In this document: in pieces, positions 40,765 through 49,743 of the stretch
Numbering within the stretch: position 1 is the stretch's first letter
Layout of the letters: each line of letters begins with the position of its first letter
From: Sedimenticola hydrogenitrophicus
GTDB lineage: Bacteria > Pseudomonadota > Gammaproteobacteria > Chromatiales > Chromatiaceae
Reading direction: 5' to 3'
DNA length: 64,000 nt
NCBI RefSeq assembly: GCF_029017505.1
Contig: NZ_JAQGEI010000025.1
Location: 1 to 64,000, forward strand
Position numbers and translations under genes: made by a program
The notes under the pieces: generated by a model
Databases searched by the model: none
What the model was told of the DNA's origin: nothing
Seen by the model: the letters and a program-made list of their open reading frames with translations, nothing else

Positions 40765-41637
40765 ATGACGTCGATACTGGACAATGAACTGCTGCGCACC
40801 TTTGTCGCCATCGCCGATGCCGGTGGCTTTACCCGCGCCGCCGAGATGGTGCACCGCTCCCAGTCGGCGGTAAGCATGCAGATGAAAAAGCTCGAGGAGA
40901 TGGTCGGCCGGCCGCTGTTCGAGAAGGTGGGCCGGGGCATGGTGCTGACCCCGGACGGCGAGGTGCTGCTCAACTATGCCCGGCGCATCCTGCGCCTGCA
41001 CGAGGAGGCGGTCTCCACCCTGCAGCAACCGGACATGGTGGGGAGCGTGCGCATCGGCATTCCGGATGACTATGTGGCGGCCTTCATCCCGCGCATCATG
41101 GCCCGCTTCGCCAAGGCCTACCCGATGGTCCAGGTCGAGGTGATCTGCAACGGCAGCGAGCACCTGACCAAGTCGGTCAAGGCCGGGGAGATCGACCTGG
41201 CGATCGTCACGGCGGTGCCGGGCAGCATGGAGGGCGAGATCCTGCGCCGCGAGTCCACCGTCTGGGCCACTTCGAGACACCACTTTATCCATGAAGCGGA
41301 TCCGCTGCCGCTGGTATTGTTCCAGCCCGGCTGCATTTTCCGCCACTGGGCGATGAAGGCACTGGACAAGAGCGGCCGGCCCTACCGGGTGGCCTATTCC
41401 AGTCCCAGCATCACCGGCATCGAGGCGATCGTCGGCTGCGGACTGGGGGTGACAGTGCTGGTGGGCAGCATCGTCAACGAGAACATGCGCATACTGACCA
41501 GCGCCGAAGGATTCCCGGATCTGCCGGAGTCGGCCATCACCCTGCTGCGCTCCAAGGTCTCCGCCGCGCCCGCCATCAACTGCCTGGCGGAGTACATTTT
41601 CGAGGGATTCCGGGACAACCAGGCCAGCGCGGCCTGA
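40765..41637 (+). CDS. LysR-family transcriptional regulator
   Basis: This 290-residue regulator has a winged-helix domain at residues 1-62: LLRTFVAIADAGGFTRAAEMVHRSQSAVSMQMKKLEEMVGRPLF. The remainder is the two-lobed effector domain, with VRIGIPDDYVAAFIPRIMARF after the linker helix. I place the start at the ATG at 40765, two codons into a cluster of possible starts; ATGs at 40750 and 40753 are close. Family members usually control a divergent gene, here the DUF1127 gene, but none of the neighbours is an obvious metabolic target. Ligand unknown. Confidence 0.9.
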   Translation: MTSILDNELLRTFVAIADAGGFTRAAEMVHRSQSAVSMQMKKLEEMVGRPLFEKVGRGMVLTPDGEVLLNYARRILRLHEEAVSTLQQPDMVGSVRIGIPDDYVAAFIPRIMARFAKAYPMVQVEVICNGSEHLTKSVKAGEIDLAIVTAVPGSMEGEILRRESTVWATSRHHFIHEADPLPLVLFQPGCIFRHWAMKALDKSGRPYRVAYSSPSITGIEAIVGCGLGVTVLVGSIVNENMRILTSAEGFPDLPESAITLLRSKVSAAPAINCLAEYIFEGFRDNQASAA

Positions 41638-41684
41638 CCGACCGGTGATAGAATCGGGTCCGTATCAACCGCTGGAGTCGTCAG

Positions 41685-42305
41685 ATGTTTACCGGGATCG
41701 TCCAGGGGACCGCCGAGGTGGTCGCCATCGAGGAGAAACCACAGTTTCGTAGCCACACCCTGCGCCTGCCGCCGGAGCGGCTCGCCGGCCTGGAGCCTGG
41801 GGCCTCGGTGGCCAACAACGGCTGCTGCCTGACGGTCACCCGAATCGACGGCGACCGGGTCTCGTTCGACCTGATGCAGGAGACCCTGCGGGTCACCAAC
41901 CTGGGGCTGCTGAAGCCGGGCGACCGGGTCAATATTGAACGGGCGGCGCGCTTCGGCGACGAGATCGGCGGGCATGCCATGTCCGGACATATCCTCTGCA
42001 TGGCGCCGATTACCCGGATCATCCGCAGCGAAAACAACCGCCAGGTCTGGTTCCGGCTGCCGGCGGAGTATCGCCGCTATCTCTTCACCAAGGGCTACAT
42101 CGGCATCGACGGCATCAGCCTGACCATCGGCGAGGTGGACGGTGGCGACTTCTGCGTCAACCTGATTCCCGAGACGCTGGAACGGACCAATCTGGGGTTT
42201 CGCGAGGAACAGGAGCTGGTCAATATCGAGATCGATCCCCAGACCCAGGCGATCGTGGATACGGTGGAGCGGGTGCTGGCCGATCAGGCCGGAAAAAACG
42301 ACTGA
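41685..42305 (+). CDS. ribE: Riboflavin synthase
   Basis: This 206-residue enzyme dismutates two molecules of 6,7-dimethyl-8-ribityllumazine into riboflavin and its pyrimidine precursor. It has the two lumazine-binding repeats (about 1-97 and 98-195), starting [17 protein letters not shown] and [15 protein letters not shown]; conserved pieces are [33 protein letters not shown] and the tail [18 protein letters not shown]. It closely follows the E. coli enzyme. Only 47 bp separate it from the LysR gene, leaving no room for an FMN riboswitch. No other riboflavin gene is in the window. Confidence 0.96.
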   Translation: MFTGIVQGTAEVVAIEEKPQFRSHTLRLPPERLAGLEPGASVANNGCCLTVTRIDGDRVSFDLMQETLRVTNLGLLKPGDRVNIERAARFGDEIGGHAMSGHILCMAPITRIIRSENNRQVWFRLPAEYRRYLFTKGYIGIDGISLTIGEVDGGDFCVNLIPETLERTNLGFREEQELVNIEIDPQTQAIVDTVERVLADQAGKND

Positions 42306-42899
42306 TCAGCCGCCGGCCATCAGCTCCCCGACCCGCTGCTGCAACAGCGGGATCACCTCCGCCTCGAACCAGGGATTCTGGCTCAGCCAGCGATTGTTGC
42401 GCGGACTCGGGTGGGGCAGCGGCAGCAGCGCGGGCCAGTAGTCCCGCCAGTGCCGTACTGTCTCAGTCAGATTGGTCTTGCGATCCGTTCCCAGGTGCCA
42501 GGCCTGGGCATACTGGCCGATGGCCAGCACCAGCCGGATACGCGGCAACTGCGCCAGCAACTGCTCACGCCACTGCGGGGCGCACTCGGGACGCGGCGGC
42601 AGATCGCCGCTTTTGCCGGTGCCCGGATAGCAGAAGCCCATCGGCAGGATGGCCACCCGGCTCACATCGTAAAACTGTTCCCGATCCAGCCCCATCCAGC
42701 TTCGCAGCCGATCCCCGCTGGGGTCATTGAATGGAATGCCGGTCTCGTGCACGCGCCGCCCCGGGGCCTGTCCGGCCACCAGGATCAGCGCCCGGGGATC
42801 GGCGCGGAATACGGGATTCGGACCCAGCGGCAGGTGCTCGGCACAGAGCGTGCAGTCGCTGACCTGTTGTATGAGATTGCTGAAACACTGCTTGGACAT
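42306..42899 (-). CDS. Uracil-DNA glycosylase family protein
   Basis: This protein of about 197 residues belongs to the uracil-DNA glycosylase superfamily. The substrate-loop motif is LVAGQAPGRRVHETGIPFNDPSG and the C-terminal motif is LPHPSPRNNRWLSQNP, corresponding to motif I and the HPSP loop. An N-terminal CTLC pair could ligate metal, but the four cysteines of family 4 iron-sulfur UDGs are not complete. The ATG at 42899 is chosen because the earlier part of the frame has no similarity to the family. It is convergent with riboflavin synthase and almost abuts it. Confidence 0.85.
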   Translation of the reverse strand: MSKQCFSNLIQQVSDCTLCAEHLPLGPNPVFRADPRALILVAGQAPGRRVHETGIPFNDPSGDRLRSWMGLDREQFYDVSRVAILPMGFCYPGTGKSGDLPPRPECAPQWREQLLAQLPRIRLVLAIGQYAQAWHLGTDRKTNLTETVRHWRDYWPALLPLPHPSPRNNRWLSQNPWFEAEVIPLLQQRVGELMAGG

Positions 42900-43036
42900 G
42901 CCGCGGGTCTCCACCAGGAAGTACCCGTCGACGATAACAACTGGGCGGGGAAATGTGTAGTGACGAGGGGACGCCAACGAAAAACCACCGATGCCAATCC
43001 CCTCATCCCCCGTTGAATGCGCTTTGAAACAGCGCG

Positions 43037-43510
43037 TCACACCCCGATCACCGCCGCCTTGTTGGCCCCGGCAATATTGGCCTGGAAGATCGCCTTGTGC
43101 ACATCACCCAGACTCAGCATGCCCTGCAGCACACCCCCTTCGGCCACCGGAATACGGCGGAACTTGTGCCGCACCATGGTAGTGGCGGCCTGCAGGATGT
43201 GCTGATTGGGTGACACGGTGATCACATCGGTGGACATCAGATCGGCCACCTTGAGGTTCACCACATCCTTGTACTTGTCCATCATGCCGGAGTAATCCCC
43301 GGCGCCCAGCCCATCCGCCATCATATCTTCCAGGGTCGGAAACAGGCGATGGAACACATCCTTCTCGGCAATAAAGCCGACCATCTTCTCGCCCTCCATC
43401 ACCGGCAGACCGCTGTAGCGATAGAGGCACATCAGCGACACCACTTCCAGCAGACCGGTTTCAGATGTCACCGTCCGTGGGGACTTGGTCATTATCTCTT
43501 TAACCTGCAT
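43037..43510 (-). CDS. Tandem CBS-domain protein
   Basis: This 157-residue protein consists of two CBS domains that bind adenosine nucleotides. The first opens MQVKEIMTKSPRTVTSETGLLEV with VMEGEKMVGFIAEKDVFHRL; the second has VADLMSTDVITVSPNQHILQAA and IPVAEGGVLQGMLSLGDVHKAI. GGAGG nine bases before the ATG at 43510 fixes the start. No enzyme or channel domain is attached, so it probably acts as a nucleotide-sensing regulator of another protein. The partner is not known. Confidence 0.9.
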   Translation of the reverse strand: MQVKEIMTKSPRTVTSETGLLEVVSLMCLYRYSGLPVMEGEKMVGFIAEKDVFHRLFPTLEDMMADGLGAGDYSGMMDKYKDVVNLKVADLMSTDVITVSPNQHILQAATTMVRHKFRRIPVAEGGVLQGMLSLGDVHKAIFQANIAGANKAAVIGV

Positions 43511-43905
43511 AGCTTCATCCTCCAAGATTTGGCACAACGTCAGTCGAATAGTGCAACCAGGCCCGGTAGATCACTACTCTAATTATTATTCATTGCCGAC
43601 AGTGGCGTACTATGGTCAACACAACATGTGAAATGATAATAGCCGATCCGCCAAACTGTCTCACCCGCAACCGAACCGTGGTAGCGCCTAGTATTCGCTG
43701 ATTTTTCACCTCCTTGTCCACCGGTTTATCCTTATGCAGGCATAAACAGGGACGCGCCACAATTTATCCTGATACTCTAATATTGTGCGTACAACAAACA
43801 CGACATGAGAATCGGCCGCGCTCCTGGCGCGTCCGCACACATCTCCGGACGCAGGGATTGAATGGCCCGACGTCGCCATTCGTTGCTGACAAGAATGACT
43901 AATAA
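43511..43905. other. Intergenic region between the CBS and hydrolase genes
   Basis: These 395 bp between divergent genes contain no gene I can support. The short frames on both strands lack family-like sequence. The region is moderately AT-rich with stretches such as CTCTAATTATTATTC near 43579 that may belong to the CBS-gene promoter. No clear terminator, repeat or RNA is visible. Confidence 0.5.
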
Positions 43906-44781
43906 ATGACCTATGCAATTGCCGTTGCCATCACCCTGGCACTCCTGACCAGCCTGCTCCTGGCCGCCCTGCACCTGGGTTTTCGGGCACCCCGCATCCG
44001 CGAGCGGAGGACACCCGCTGACCTCGGTCTGGCCTATGAATCCGTACCTATTCCGACGGTTTCGGGAAAACGTCTCTTTGCCTGGCTACTCCCGGTTGCG
44101 GGAGCCGACAGCAGTATCATCATCCTGCATGGCTGGGGCGGCAATGCCGAGTTGATGCTGCCCCTGGCGTTACCATTCCATGCGGCCGGAATAAACGTGC
44201 TGTTGCTCGATGCGCGTAATCATGGCAACAGCGACGCCGACACCTTCTCCTCCCTGCCCCGCTTTGCCGAAGATATGGAGCATGCCATCGATTGGCTGCG
44301 GCGCGAGCATCCCGGGCGCACCCAAAGGCTGGCGCTGCTGGGGCACTCCGTCGGTGCGGGTGCCGTGCTGCTGGCGGCCTCACGGCGCAACGATATTGAC
44401 GCCGCCATCAGCCTGTCGGCCTTCGCCCATCCGCAATGGATGATGCAACGCTACCTGCGGCGGTTTCACCTGCCCGGGCCAATCATGGCCTTCATCCTGA
44501 ACTATGTGCAATGGATTATCGGACATCGCTTCAGCGACATCGCGCCCATCAGCACGGTGTGCCGCATCGCCTGTCCCATTCTGCTGGTGCATGGTCGAGC
44601 GGATAGCACCGTACCCGTGGAAGACGCGAGGGCGATCGTGCAGGGTTGTCCCGAGGCCCATCTGACCCTGCTCGAAATCGACCAGGCTGAACACGATTCG
44701 GTCGACCAGATCGAGCAACACGGTCACGAATTGGTGCGCTTTCTACAGCGGCAGGGATTCGCGACCCTGCCGCCGCGCTAG
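43906..44781 (+). CDS. Alpha/beta hydrolase, membrane-anchored
   Basis: This 291-residue protein has an N-terminal hydrophobic segment (residues 1-25) that could anchor it or act as a signal. The alpha/beta hydrolase fold follows: IIILHGWGGNAELMLPL with the oxyanion-hole HGW, DARNHGNSD, the nucleophile elbow LLGHSVGAGAVLLA (Ser about 148), PILLVHGRADSTVPVEDA with the acidic residue, and the His in DQAEHDSV. It resembles BAAT/YqkD-like hydrolases. No Shine-Dalgarno sequence is evident before the ATG. Substrate unknown. Confidence 0.87.
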   Translation: MTYAIAVAITLALLTSLLLAALHLGFRAPRIRERRTPADLGLAYESVPIPTVSGKRLFAWLLPVAGADSSIIILHGWGGNAELMLPLALPFHAAGINVLLLDARNHGNSDADTFSSLPRFAEDMEHAIDWLRREHPGRTQRLALLGHSVGAGAVLLAASRRNDIDAAISLSAFAHPQWMMQRYLRRFHLPGPIMAFILNYVQWIIGHRFSDIAPISTVCRIACPILLVHGRADSTVPVEDARAIVQGCPEAHLTLLEIDQAEHDSVDQIEQHGHELVRFLQRQGFATLPPR

Positions 44782-44975
44782 TCGATGGCAGGGGCACAGC
44801 CCGCCTCACTTTCAGTTGTCGTCGTTATCGGGGAGGCGTGCAAAACCCCTCAAGCCAAGCGATCGAAGCACATGAATGGAGGACATTTTGCTGGCGGGAG
44901 ATAAAGTCCGTTACTACACTGAACCTGTGTGGCGGACCGATGGGTCCTGAAAAATAATCAACGGAGGAGATAACA

Positions 44976-45620
44976 ATGCAACGCAAAACCATTGCACTGC
45001 TGCTTGGAATCGGCGCCCTTTGCGGATCATTCCCGCTGGCCGCGGAACAGCGCCCGATGGGCTTTTTCGTCACCAGCGTCGGCATGGGCGATGGCGCCAA
45101 CCTGGGCGGTCTGGCCGGCGCCGACGCCCACTGCCAGAAGCTGGCCAGCGCCGCCGGTGCCGGCGAGCGGGAGTGGCGCGCCTATCTCAGTACCGAGGAG
45201 AAGGACAAGCGCGGCATTTTTGCCCGGGAGCGAATCGGCAACGGCCCCTGGTACAACGCCCGCGGCATGCTGATCGGCGCCAATCTCACCGACCTGCACC
45301 TGTACAACAACAAGATCACCCTGGAGACGGCACTGGATGAGAACGGCAACCGGATCAAGGGCCGTTACGACAAGCCCAACGAGCATGACATCCTGACCGG
45401 GACCCAGGATGACGGCACCGCCTACTTCCCGGACGAGGCCGACCATACCTGCAACAACTGGACCAGCAATAGCGAGGGCAGCGCCCAGGTGGGGCACCAT
45501 GACCGGCATGGTGGCGGCAACACCTCCTGGAGCTCGGCCCATCCGACGCGCGGCTGCGGCAAGGATGACCTGCCGAAGACCGGCGGCAACGGTTACTTCT
45601 ACTGCTTCGCCGCCGACTGA
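44976..45620 (+). CDS. Secreted protein of unknown function, DUF1554/lectin-like
   Basis: This 214-residue protein has a signal peptide (KTIALLLGIGALCGSFPLAAEQ, cleavage near AAE) and is therefore probably periplasmic or secreted. The mature domain starts GFFVTSVGMGDGANLGGLAGADAHCQ, a pattern also found in DUF1554 and collagen-endostatin-like or lectin-like bacterial proteins. Four cysteines (in ADAHCQ, DHTCNN, TRGCGK and YFYCFA) suggest two disulfides. GGAGGAG sits before the ATG at 44976. Its last 22 bases overlap, tail to tail, the next gene on the other strand. Function unknown. Confidence 0.75.
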   Translation: MQRKTIALLLGIGALCGSFPLAAEQRPMGFFVTSVGMGDGANLGGLAGADAHCQKLASAAGAGEREWRAYLSTEEKDKRGIFARERIGNGPWYNARGMLIGANLTDLHLYNNKITLETALDENGNRIKGRYDKPNEHDILTGTQDDGTAYFPDEADHTCNNWTSNSEGSAQVGHHDRHGGGNTSWSSAHPTRGCGKDDLPKTGGNGYFYCFAAD

Positions 45621-46213
45621 TCCGAAGACTGACCCGAGACATCGCCGGGGCCGGCTGACGCCGGCGGTGCCTGGGGGATCTTACAGAAACCCTGCGGCGG
45701 GACGTCCAGGGCGCTGTTGAACTTGCTGGACATATTCTGGAACGCGATCAGGCCGGTCAGTTCGACAATCCCATCCTCGTCAAGAAAGCCCTTCAACCGC
45801 TGCATCAACTCATCGCTCACCTGCCGATCCGAACAGGTCATCGCCTCGGCATATTCGAGCGCCACCCTCTCCCGCTCATCGAACAGGTCGCTCTCACGCC
45901 ACTGGTCGAGCGCCACCACTTTGTCAAACGAACCGGCGCGCCGGGCCAGGGTCGCCGAATTGATATCGACACAGAATTTACACCAGTTGATCTGGGATAC
46001 CCGGACCGTCACCAGGGAGCGAAGCGCTGGATCCACCAGGGAACCCTTGCGATCCAGCGCCCCATAGAGCATCGCCACGGTGGCGAACAACCTGGGCACC
46101 CTGGCCCAGAGCAGGCCGGGGTTGAGGACTTCCCCGTACTTTCTTTTCTGGTTCCAGAAAAAAGGTCGCAATATCCAGGGATAGGCATTTAATGGCTTAG
46201 TCGATATTCTCAT
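45599..46213 (-). CDS. Carboxymuconolactone decarboxylase (AhpD-like) family protein
   Basis: This protein of about 204 residues has the AhpD/CMD fold. The signature is LRSLVTVRVSQINWCKFCVDINSATLARRAG near residues 65-95, with the redox CxxC (WCKFC) and a following histidine position taken by Asn, then ERVALEYAEAMTCSDRQV. Such proteins act as peroxidases or reductases of peroxides, or as decarboxylases. The C-terminal 30 residues are Pro/Ser-rich and overlap the preceding secreted-protein gene on the other strand by 22 bp. The ATG at 46213 is preferred to an earlier frame start. The exact reaction is not known. Confidence 0.82.
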   Translation of the reverse strand: MRISTKPLNAYPWILRPFFWNQKRKYGEVLNPGLLWARVPRLFATVAMLYGALDRKGSLVDPALRSLVTVRVSQINWCKFCVDINSATLARRAGSFDKVVALDQWRESDLFDERERVALEYAEAMTCSDRQVSDELMQRLKGFLDEDGIVELTGLIAFQNMSSKFNSALDVPPQGFCKIPQAPPASAGPGDVSGQSSDQSAAKQ

Positions 46214-46468
46214 TATTGATACTCTTGCAGTCTGTTGGACGTAACGCAACCGGAGGTCGCTGGGCGGAGTATTGGACATCCGCGGCACGACCGCGTTGCG
46301 CATATCGAATTCAGTCTCGATTTGTTACGATCTCCCTGAACCTGACAAGGAGCGACGAGCCCGATCGGGCTTACCCGTTTTAGGGGGCTTGAGGCGGGTG
46401 CCGACCGGCCCGGCGGTTGTTGCAAAACCACCCTTGATCATGAGAAATCGGATACCCTGCAGACACCG

Positions 46469-47419
46469 ATGAATAAAGCTCCCAATCACCCCCCCACGCC
46501 CCCGGATGAATCGCTCCGGGAATTACAGGCGAAAGCAGACCGCTTCGACAGGTTCACCAGCAATGTCCCGGCGATGCTGTACGACTACATCATCGATCCG
46601 CAGGGTGTCAGTCACTGCCTCTACTGTAGCGCCTATTCGCTCGAACTGCTCGGTGTCCCGCCCGCGGAGTTCGTCGAGGACATGAGCAAGTTCTGGGACA
46701 TGGTCCACTCGGAAGATCTGCCCGATTTCCAGCGGGCCGACCAGGAGGCCAACCGGGAGTCCGACCTGTTCCTCATGGATGTGCGGGCGATTTTGCCTTG
46801 CGGCGGTGAAAAATGGATCCGTATTTCATCCAAGCGCAATCCACCGGTCGGTGACCAGCCCGCCATCTGGTCAGGTTACATGATCGATATCAGCGACACC
46901 AAAAAACTGGAAAGGATGCTGCAGGAGCAGGCCAGCCACGACTTTTTGACCGGCCTCGGCAACCGTCACTATTTCCATAGATATTTCCAGTCGGAGCTGA
47001 TGCGCAAGGAGCGCTACCCGAGCCACAGCGTGGTGCTGCTGCTTGACCTGGATCACTTCAAGGCGATCAATGACCATTTCGGCCATGATGCCGGTGACTA
47101 TGTCCTGAAAGCGGTCTCGGAACTGGTTCGGGAGCAGTTGCGCGCCATTGATATCGTTGCCCGCTGGGGCGGCGAGGAGTTCTGTATTCTGCTGCCGGAG
47201 ACCGCACAGGCAGCGGCGCGCGCTGTGGCGGAACGCATTCGCGCCACCGTGGAACAGCACCAGTTCAACTACCAGGGACTGCGGATAAGGGTCAGCACCA
47301 GTATCGGAATGACCGCCTTGACCGCGCGTGACGAGCGCGTTGAAGAGGTGGTCCGCCGCGCCGATCAGGCCCTGTACCAAGCCAAGCGGGACGGCAGAAA
47401 CCGCGTCGCCTGCTGCTAA
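46469..47419 (+). CDS. PAS-GGDEF diguanylate cyclase
   Basis: This 316-residue protein makes cyclic di-GMP. A PAS domain (about residues 30-145) with a PAC-like end, SKRNPPVGDQPAIWSGYMIDIS, leads into GGDEF (about 155-315): DFLTGLGNRHYFHRYF, LLLDLDHFKAINDHFGHDAGD, RWGGEEFCILLPET. RxxD (RAID) stands five residues before GGEEF, so the inhibitory I-site is kept. No membrane segment is seen. It is monocistronic and divergent from the CMD-family gene. It is not a close duplicate of the cyclase at 26455-27417. Confidence 0.93.
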   Translation: MNKAPNHPPTPPDESLRELQAKADRFDRFTSNVPAMLYDYIIDPQGVSHCLYCSAYSLELLGVPPAEFVEDMSKFWDMVHSEDLPDFQRADQEANRESDLFLMDVRAILPCGGEKWIRISSKRNPPVGDQPAIWSGYMIDISDTKKLERMLQEQASHDFLTGLGNRHYFHRYFQSELMRKERYPSHSVVLLLDLDHFKAINDHFGHDAGDYVLKAVSELVREQLRAIDIVARWGGEEFCILLPETAQAAARAVAERIRATVEQHQFNYQGLRIRVSTSIGMTALTARDERVEEVVRRADQALYQAKRDGRNRVACC

Positions 47420-47440
47420 CCGGCCATGGCCCCGCCACGG

Positions 47441-47458
47441 TTTTTTGGCGCCAAAAAA
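47441..47458. terminator. Possible bidirectional terminator
   Basis: TTTTTTGGCGCCAAAAAA is a perfect palindrome located 22 bp after the GGDEF stop codon. The stem is short in GC pairs, so terminator function is plausible but weak. Confidence 0.45.
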
Positions 47459-47504
47459 TAATCCCTGATTACCCATCCAGTTCAGCCGTCATCAGGGGCA
47501 ACCT

Positions 47505-47707
47505 TAGCCGCGAGGAGTGGTGCAAGAGGAGTGGTACAGGGATGTACCGATAACGGAGCCGAGGATGCAATGCACCGTTTACCGATCTAAGGATGGAACA
47601 AACCCAAATGAACACGAACAGACCCATTGCGTAGGGATGCCGGTGAGCTTGTGAACCGCATCATTTATCCGATGATTGATGCGGTTCGTGCCTCACCGGC
47701 ATCCTAC
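47505..47707. repeat. Dispersed palindromic repeat, rearranged copy 3
   Basis: The core (CGAGGAGTGG, partly duplicated as GAGGAGTGGTACAGG) occupies 47510-47600. It is followed at 47631-47707 by the two inverted termini placed next to each other: GTAGGGATGCCGGTGAGC then, after about a dozen bases, the reverse half ending GGCATCCTAC. In copies 2 and 4 the core lies between the termini, so this copy is rearranged. Confidence 0.8.
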
Positions 47708-47928
47708 TTCTCCGGACACCCGGCAAACCGCTTATAGTCAATGGTTACTTAGCAAACCGCCAGCCCTGGGCTGAACTATACTCTTTTCGCGTTGGCGCTG
47801 TGGCACAGGAGGAGCGGTGACAGCCGGCCGAATGGAAAGCAGGCAGACGACAGGGAAGTGGCCATTGTTGGGTACCGACCGACTGCGACCTCAAACCGGA
47901 ATCAATCAACGAATAGAGGGAGGCTGAG

Positions 47929-48543
47929 ATGGCAAACTGGCAGATCGAAGGACAATACATGGAAACCTGCAACTGCAATTTTATTTGCCCCTGCATTGGC
48001 ACCAACCTGACGGCACAGCCCACCGAGGGCGACTGCAAGGCGGCAATCGCCATGCGGATCGACCAGGGGCAGAAAGACGGAATAAAGTTGGACGGCCTGG
48101 CATTCATCGTACTGATGCGCTCTCCGGGCCCGATGATTGAAGGGAACATCAAGGTTGGCCTCATTATTGACGAGAATGCCGATGAGGCGCAGAGCAATGC
48201 CATCACCGGGATCGCCTCGGGTGAGGCGGGCGGCCCCATGGCGGCCCTGGCACCGCTGGTCAGCGAGATCGCCGGCATCGAGAAACGACCAATACGCTTC
48301 GAGATGGAAGGCATGGATCGCCACGTCACCGCCGGGGAACTGATTGACCAGGCCCTCAGCGGCATACCCAGCGCGGTCAAGGAGGGCGATACGCTGTACC
48401 TGGAGAACGTGGCCCATCCCGTCTCATCCAGGCTCGCCCTGGCCCAAGCCACCCACAGCCGCTTCCACGCCTTCGGCATCGACTGGGAGGACAGCAGCGG
48501 GCTGCGCAACGGCCATTTCGCGCCCTTCTCCTGGGCTTCCTGA
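47929..48543 (+). CDS. DUF1326 domain protein
   Basis: This 204-residue protein matches DUF1326: WQIEGQYMETCNCNFICPC at the start with a cysteine cluster, followed by TEGDCKAAIAMRIDQGQKDGIKLDGLAFIVL and a C-terminal HSRFHAFGIDWEDSSGLRNGHFAPFSW. The CNCxxxCPC pattern suggests metal or redox use. It has no signal peptide. It is followed 24 bp later by a DUF2182 gene, its regular neighbour. GAGGGAGG precedes the ATG. The activity is unknown. Confidence 0.88.
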   Translation: MANWQIEGQYMETCNCNFICPCIGTNLTAQPTEGDCKAAIAMRIDQGQKDGIKLDGLAFIVLMRSPGPMIEGNIKVGLIIDENADEAQSNAITGIASGEAGGPMAALAPLVSEIAGIEKRPIRFEMEGMDRHVTAGELIDQALSGIPSAVKEGDTLYLENVAHPVSSRLALAQATHSRFHAFGIDWEDSSGLRNGHFAPFSWAS

Positions 48544-48566
48544 CCCAGGCACCGGCAACTTCGTCG

Positions 48567-49364
48567 ATGGCCAGTCCAGGGCTTGGTACTACCCGGCGTG
48601 ACCGCCGGCTGATCCTCGCCAGCCTGTTGTCCCTGACGTTGCTGGCGTGGCTCTACCTGTGGATCGACGCCGGACCGATGGCGCCGATGTCCGCACCCGG
48701 CGACGGCATGGAAGCCGACGCCATGGCGGCGGATGCGGGTACCGTGCCTTGGCACGCGGGGGTACTGCTGCTCACCTTTCTCATGTGGGCGGTGATGATG
48801 GTGGGCATGATGCTACCCAGCGCAACACCGGCCATTCTGCTCTACGGCCGGCTGGCACGAAACCGTCAAACAACCTCCCCGCTGCCCTCGGCCTGGGTTT
48901 TCAGTGCCGGCTATCTTGCGATCTGGTCGCTGTTCAGCCTGGGCGCCACGCTGCTGCAGGCGACGTTCGAGAGCGGACGCCTGCTGAGTCCGATGCTGGC
49001 ATCGACCAGCGTCTGGTTCAGCGCGGCACTGCTCATACTTGCGGGACTCTACCAGTGGTTGCCCCTGAAGCGCGCCTGTCTCGATAAATGCCGCAGCCCC
49101 CTGGCCCTGTTTCTCATGCACTGGCGCCCGGGCAGCCTGGGCGCCTTCCGCATGGGAATGGAGCATGGCCTCTACTGTGTCGGTTGTTGCTGGGCTTTGA
49201 TGTTGTTGCTATTCGTCGCCGGTGTCATGAACCTGCTGTGGGTGGCACTGATTGCCGGCTTCGTGCTGGTCGAAAAGCTGCTGCCACCGGGACGACTTAT
49301 CGGTCACCTGGCTGGTATCGGACTACTGTTGACCGGTGCCGGCATGCTCGTCTCCAGCTTCTGA
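48567..49364 (+). CDS. DUF2182 integral membrane protein
   Basis: This 265-residue protein (predicted metal-binding membrane protein family) has about six to seven helices. Family marks are FLMWAVMMVGMMLPSATPAILLY, rich in Met, the CLDKCRSPLALF pair, and GMEHGLYCVGCCWALMLLLF. The Met/Cys/His-rich motifs point to a soft metal such as copper, but no transport has been shown for this protein. A stretch between helices 1 and 2 is Met- and Ala-rich and periplasmic. It almost certainly forms an operon with the DUF1326 gene upstream. Confidence 0.88.
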   Translation: MASPGLGTTRRDRRLILASLLSLTLLAWLYLWIDAGPMAPMSAPGDGMEADAMAADAGTVPWHAGVLLLTFLMWAVMMVGMMLPSATPAILLYGRLARNRQTTSPLPSAWVFSAGYLAIWSLFSLGATLLQATFESGRLLSPMLASTSVWFSAALLILAGLYQWLPLKRACLDKCRSPLALFLMHWRPGSLGAFRMGMEHGLYCVGCCWALMLLLFVAGVMNLLWVALIAGFVLVEKLLPPGRLIGHLAGIGLLLTGAGMLVSSF

Positions 49365-49431
49365 TCAAGCTATTGGGTGGCCGTATTAGCGGGGCATGTC
49401 CAAGTCCGACTGCATGTGATTTTATGTGTTT

Positions 49432-49713
49432 TCACGCAGCCGACAGGCGCTTCACCTGCAATTCGCTCCGATGTTGCTCGGCTTGCCAAAGATCGTATTG
49501 TGTTTGCTGATTCAGCCAGCTTTCGAAGGAAGTATTAAACGCAATAGATAGGCGAACCGCCATTTCTGGGCTAATACCTGATTTTCCATTAATAATGCTT
49601 GAAAGCATTTTGCGACTGACGCCGAGCCCCTTCGCCGCCTCAGTTACAGATAGCCCGAGCGGCCCAATGCAAAGCGCTTTGATGATTTCACCGGGATGCG
49701 GAGAGCTGTGCAT
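49432..49713 (-). CDS. higA: HigA-family antitoxin
   Basis: This 93-residue protein has a Xre-type helix-turn-helix: [54 protein letters not shown], then [15 protein letters not shown], which is the HigA/VapI pattern. In a working module the HigB toxin gene precedes it; here only a broken C-terminal half of higB remains at 49744-49863. The antitoxin frame itself is intact with ATG at 49713. It may persist as an orphan repressor or protect against related toxins. Confidence 0.9.
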   Translation of the reverse strand: MHSSPHPGEIIKALCIGPLGLSVTEAAKGLGVSRKMLSSIINGKSGISPEMAVRLSIAFNTSFESWLNQQTQYDLWQAEQHRSELQVKRLSAA

Positions 49714-49743
49714 TAATATGCTAAAGCCTCAAAGATAATCTTC

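Larger units (their letters stand above)
47420..47928. other. Intergenic region with palindrome and repeat copy 3
   Basis: No gene is supported in these 509 bp. Just after the cyclase gene, 47441-47458 is a perfect 18-bp palindrome, TTTTTTGGCGCCAAAAAA, which could act as a bidirectional terminator. The dispersed repeat, copy 3, fills 47505-47707. The rest, up to the GAGGGAGG ribosome binding site before 47929, has no distinct structure. Confidence 0.7.

Noticed and set aside
41638-41684. FMN riboswitch before riboflavin synthase
   Set aside because: Only 47 bp separate the LysR stop from the ribE start, too short for the element, and no conserved pieces are seen.
46214-46303. Longer N terminus for the CMD-family protein
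   Set aside because: The added residues (RNAVVPRMSN and on) do not fit the family and would run into the promoter region; the ATG at 46213 starts a sensible protein.
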